Origin: Occallatibacter sp.
GTDB taxonomy: Bacteria; Acidobacteriota; Terriglobia; Terriglobales; Acidobacteriaceae
Direction of reading: 5' to 3'
DNA: 34,497 bases
Assembly (NCBI GenBank): GCA_031296165.1
Contig: JARLGF010000110.1
Span: forward strand, 1-34,497
Within the stretch, counting starts at the first letter, position 1. Each line of letters opens with the position of its first letter. Shown here piece after piece: positions 31,538-34,497 of this stretch. The position numbers and the translations under genes were made by a program. Under the pieces are notes generated by a model. The model saw only the letters and a list, made by a program, of their open reading frames with translations. It ran no database searches and was not told the DNA's origin.

Positions 31538-34114
31538 ATGACGCTCGTCGCAATGAATCGGAAACTTCCAAACCGGACTTGGCTAGCCGCTGTATGGCTT
31601 GCCGCCAGTTTGCTGTTTATACCAATGTCGATGGCCCAGGGCGCAGGGCAGAGCGCGCCCCCGAATACTGGTGTATGGCCAGCGGGCTCGGATCAGTATA
31701 CCTTTCATATGATTGGGAACGCGCATATCGATCCTGTCTGGTTGTGGCCTTGGTCTGAAGGTGTAGCAGTTGTTCACAGCACGTTCCGGTCGGCATTGGA
31801 CCGCATGAACGAAGATCCGAACGTGACGATGACGACCAGTTCGTCGCAGTTCTACGAGTGGGTTGCGGCGAATGATCCAGCGATGCTGGCGGAGATCAAG
31901 AAGCGCGTGGAAGAAGGGCGCTGGGATCTGGTGAACGGGTGGTGGGTCGAGCCGGATGTGAATATACCGAACGGGGAATCGCTTGCGCGGCAAGGACTGT
32001 ATGGGCAGGAAGTGCTGCAACAGCTTTTTGGCCGGACCGCGAAGGTTGGCTACAATCCTGACTCATTTGGTCATCCGGGCAGCTTGCCTCAGATTCTGAA
32101 GCTTGAGGGGATGAACGATTATGTATTTATGCGGCCGGGCGTGCTGGAGAAGAAGATTCCCGGCAATCTGTTCTGGTGGCAGGGGATTGACGGGACACGG
32201 GCGTTGACCTTCCGGATTCTGTTCTCGTACGCCGATGGGAGCCTTTCAGTAGAGCCGCTGATGAAGCGGTCGATAACTGAATTGAGTACGCAACCGCTTC
32301 GGGACGCGATGAGCTTTTTTGGTGTTGGCGATCATGGTGGCGGACCGACTAAGGCGAACATGGCGTCCATCAAGCTGGTGCAATCGGAGCCGGGCGCGCC
32401 GAAGATCTTTTACAGTTCGCCTGACCGGTACTTTGCGGAGGTTCGCGCGAAGCTGAACGCCGCCGATATACCGGTGCTGAAAGACGATCTGCAGCATCAC
32501 TCGGTAGGTTGCTACACGGCAGAGGCATCGGTGAAGAAGGGCAATCGCGAGGCTGAGGCAGCGCTGACGACAGCGGAGAAGATCGCCGCCGTCGGATCGG
32601 TTGTGTGGGGCGCGCATTATCCGAAGAGCGATTTTACGGAATCCTGGAAGCGGGTTCTGTTCCTTCAGTTCCACGACAGCATGGCAGGGACCGCGTTGCC
32701 GGAGCAGTACAAGTCCGTGCATGAAGGGCAGGGGCGTGCGATCGACATTGCGCAGCAGTCGATGTACGTGAATGCGCAAAAACTGGCTTGGGAAGTCCCC
32801 ACCACGGATCCTAATTCAAACTATCTTTTCGTCTTCAATCCTCATGCCTGGAGCACGACTCAGAATGTTGAGTACGATTTTGGCATGAGAGAGAAGACAC
32901 CGGTTACTGTGGAAGATGGAGCGGGCAAGCCGGTTCCGTTCCAGTGGGTGCAAGCCACGACGGCGGCGCAGGGCCGGAGGAGACTTGTGGCGCAGGTGAG
33001 CTTGCCTGCATTTGGATACCAGCAGATACGCATTCGGAATCTGGAACCGAATGACGCCGCGACAACCAGTACGCTCCGGGCGGAAGGCAACGCGCTCGAA
33101 AACGAACATCTCCGCGTAACATTTTCGCCGGATGGAACCCTTGGCATCTTCGATAAGGATGCCGGCAAGGACGTATTTACAGGCGGGCAGACGGGTGCGC
33201 GCGCCGTGGTGTTCAAGGACGAAAACGACACTTGGGCGCACAACTTTGTTGCTTATACCGATGAGCTAGGCGCATTCAAGCAGGACAGTATCAAGCTGAT
33301 CGAAAGCGGCCCGTTGCGTGCGCGGATGCGGGTACACTCTGTGTACGGAAACTCATCGCTCACCACAGACTGGATACTGTATGCGGGCAGCCGCAATGTG
33401 GAAGCGCGCGTTGCACTGGATTGGCACGAGCATATGAAGATGCTGAAGTACTCGTTCCCTGTCGCTGTGCAGAACCCGAAGGCGACGTACGAGATTGCCT
33501 ACGGCGCGATGGATCGCGCGACGAAAAACGAGGAGGATCCGGGGCAGCGCTGGATAGATGTGGACGGAGACCGCAGCGGGACACAATATGGATTTGCTGT
33601 CATCAATGATGCCAAATATGGCTACAGCGTGGATGGAAGCGATTTGCGCGTTTCCGTGGCGCGCGGCGCTGTGTACGCAAATCATATGCCGCAGAAGATC
33701 GAACCGGATAAGGACTACATCTGGCAAGATCAGGGTCTGCAAACATTCAACATGATCCTTGTACCGCACGCCGGGGGCTGGCAGGATGCGGGCATCGTTC
33801 GCAAGGCTGAAGAACTTGTTTCTCCCGCGCTTACCGTTTACCAGGGAATTCACCGTGGAACGCGCCCACTGTCCGATTCGTTTCTCTCTGTTGACGTGCC
33901 TAACGTCGTAATCTCGACAATCAAGCAGGCCGAAGATGGCGACGATCTCATTGTGCGCATGTATGAGACGGCTGGCCGGGAAACCACGGCAAACATCAAT
34001 CTGAAGTTCGCAAAGGCGCACTGGACGGGGAAGCTTCATCCGTTTGAAATCAAGACGCTGCGGATCAAGGCGAAAACATCGGCTATTTCAGAGGTCAATA
34101 TTCTGGAAAAGTAA
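31538..34114 (+). CDS. Secreted GH38 alpha-mannosidase
   Basis: 858 residues from the ATG at 31538. A signal peptide is clear: basic N terminus, hydrophobic TWLAAVWLAASLLFIPM, and probable cleavage after SMA near residue 33. The GH38 catalytic domain follows, with zinc ligands in GNAHIDPVWLWPW (His63, Asp65), the nucleophile Asp in YNPDSFGHPGSLPQIL (~175), and FHDSMAGTALPEQYK for the distal zinc-site region. The C-terminal half is the beta-sandwich part of the family. The protein should act outside the cytoplasm, probably in the periplasm, trimming alpha-mannosides. The ROK gene downstream on the same strand suggests use of the released sugar. Exact linkage specificity cannot be read from sequence. 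Confidence 0.95.
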   Translation: MTLVAMNRKLPNRTWLAAVWLAASLLFIPMSMAQGAGQSAPPNTGVWPAGSDQYTFHMIGNAHIDPVWLWPWSEGVAVVHSTFRSALDRMNEDPNVTMTTSSSQFYEWVAANDPAMLAEIKKRVEEGRWDLVNGWWVEPDVNIPNGESLARQGLYGQEVLQQLFGRTAKVGYNPDSFGHPGSLPQILKLEGMNDYVFMRPGVLEKKIPGNLFWWQGIDGTRALTFRILFSYADGSLSVEPLMKRSITELSTQPLRDAMSFFGVGDHGGGPTKANMASIKLVQSEPGAPKIFYSSPDRYFAEVRAKLNAADIPVLKDDLQHHSVGCYTAEASVKKGNREAEAALTTAEKIAAVGSVVWGAHYPKSDFTESWKRVLFLQFHDSMAGTALPEQYKSVHEGQGRAIDIAQQSMYVNAQKLAWEVPTTDPNSNYLFVFNPHAWSTTQNVEYDFGMREKTPVTVEDGAGKPVPFQWVQATTAAQGRRRLVAQVSLPAFGYQQIRIRNLEPNDAATTSTLRAEGNALENEHLRVTFSPDGTLGIFDKDAGKDVFTGGQTGARAVVFKDENDTWAHNFVAYTDELGAFKQDSIKLIESGPLRARMRVHSVYGNSSLTTDWILYAGSRNVEARVALDWHEHMKMLKYSFPVAVQNPKATYEIAYGAMDRATKNEEDPGQRWIDVDGDRSGTQYGFAVINDAKYGYSVDGSDLRVSVARGAVYANHMPQKIEPDKDYIWQDQGLQTFNMILVPHAGGWQDAGIVRKAEELVSPALTVYQGIHRGTRPLSDSFLSVDVPNVVISTIKQAEDGDDLIVRMYETAGRETTANINLKFAKAHWTGKLHPFEIKTLRIKAKTSAISEVNILEK

Positions 34115-34138
34115 CATCTGCAGGTTGAGTTGCAGTTA

Positions 34139-34201
34139 GCCCAGAGTGTTACCCTTAGTGCCTATCGATATTCTCGATAGATACTGGGTGTCACTCTGGG
34201 C
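34139..34201. promoter_or_regulatory. Nested inverted repeat between mannosidase and ROK genes
   Basis: The outer arms GCCCAGAGTGTTACCC (34139-34154) and GGGTGTCACTCTGGGC (34186-34201) pair at 14 of 16 positions. Inside lies a second perfect stem, CTATCGA-TATTC-TCGATAG (34162-34180). No T run follows. It could fold into a long hairpin that ends or attenuates transcription, or the inner palindrome could be a repressor operator for the sugar genes. Confidence 0.6.
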
Positions 34202-34242
34202 AAATCATTGGAAGTCCATGCCAGTATTGGAGAAAGGTAGAT

Positions 34243-34497
34243 ATGAGCGAGAAGGAAAGCGATTGGGGAAGAGAGAATCAAATCTGGATTGGCGTGGATG
34301 TTGGTGGCACAAAGACCGCTGTTGTGATTTCATTGGAACCGCCGGTCATGCATGGGCGCATTGAATTTCCTACGCTTCCGGAACAAGGCCCGGATCGGGC
34401 GATTGAACTGATCAAGCAGTCGATTCACAAGTTACTGGATGCGCCAGGGGTTGATAAATCGAAGCTAGGTGGGATCGGCGTCAGTTGCGGTGGACCG
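34243..34497 (+). CDS. ROK-family sugar kinase or regulator (5' part only)
   Basis: The first 85 codons are present and the gene runs off the window. It starts MSEKESDWGRENQIWIGVDVG with AAAGGTAG upstream; the supplied track missed this frame because it is open at the edge. GVDVGGTKTAVVIS is the ATP-binding phosphate-1 motif of ROK kinases, and GIGVSCGGP begins the second conserved region. No helix-turn-helix precedes the kinase domain, so a sugar kinase (for example for a hexose) is more likely than a ROK repressor. It lies 128 bp after the alpha-mannosidase gene on the same strand. Confidence 0.85.
   Translation, partial: MSEKESDWGRENQIWIGVDVGGTKTAVVISLEPPVMHGRIEFPTLPEQGPDRAIELIKQSIHKLLDAPGVDKSKLGGIGVSCGGP

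Overview
The window is a GC-rich bacterial chromosome segment, most likely from an acidobacterium (Terriglobia/Acidobacteriaceae-like). That placement is inference. It rests on the gene content (split nuo cluster, LpxD, PdxS/PdxT, DUF2164- and DUF6982-like proteins) and on GGGCTTTAGCCC-type modular palindromic repeats that I recall as common in that group. No rRNA, tRNA or CRISPR array was seen.

Layout. (1) 1-1451, minus: 3'-truncated membrane GGDEF/PAS protein. (2) 1559-3000, minus: small lipoprotein gene overlapping lpxD. (3) 3055-17367, minus: respiratory complex I cluster in the order nuoA-C-D-(small ORF)-E-F-(hicA-hicB)-G-H-J-K-L-M-N. Most junctions are 4-bp ATGA/GTGA overlaps or gaps of a few bases. 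nuoB and nuoI are absent, and a HicAB toxin-antitoxin pair sits between nuoF and nuoG. (4) 17791-18102, plus: small conserved-looking unknown gene divergent from nuo. (5) 18221-19839, minus: a lone heme-copper oxidase subunit III and pdxT, whose product has about 62 extra N-terminal residues. (6) 20095-22261: an accessory islet that separates pdxT from pdxS. It holds an orphan XRE antitoxin-like gene, a repeat cluster, vapBC and a DUF2164 gene. (7) 22378-23331, minus: pdxS. (8) 23332-24282: gene-free, with a second copy of the modular repeat, a 99-bp element bounded by 13-bp inverted repeats, and a G-rich tract. (9) 24283-28572: three GT4 glycosyltransferases and a small membrane ORF carrying a 12-base G run, probably for surface polysaccharide or glycolipid synthesis. 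(10) 28581-29093, minus: a DUF6982-like protein. (11) 29325-31412, plus: a tRNA-nucleotidyltransferase/poly(A)-polymerase family protein whose catalytic DxD appears lost and which carries a long acidic then Lys/Ala/Pro-rich tail. (12) 31538-end, plus: a secreted GH38 alpha-mannosidase followed by the start of a ROK-family gene.

How the genes work together. The nuo block would make most of a proton-pumping NADH:quinone oxidoreductase but needs NuoB and NuoI from elsewhere in the genome. PdxS and PdxT form the DXP-independent pyridoxal phosphate synthase, here from two separated loci. GH38 plus ROK suggests release and then phosphorylation or sensing of mannose-type sugars. Three toxin-antitoxin-type loci lie within about 9 kb; two are intruders in or between otherwise conserved metabolic genes.

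All homology calls are by eye from motifs. No database search was run.
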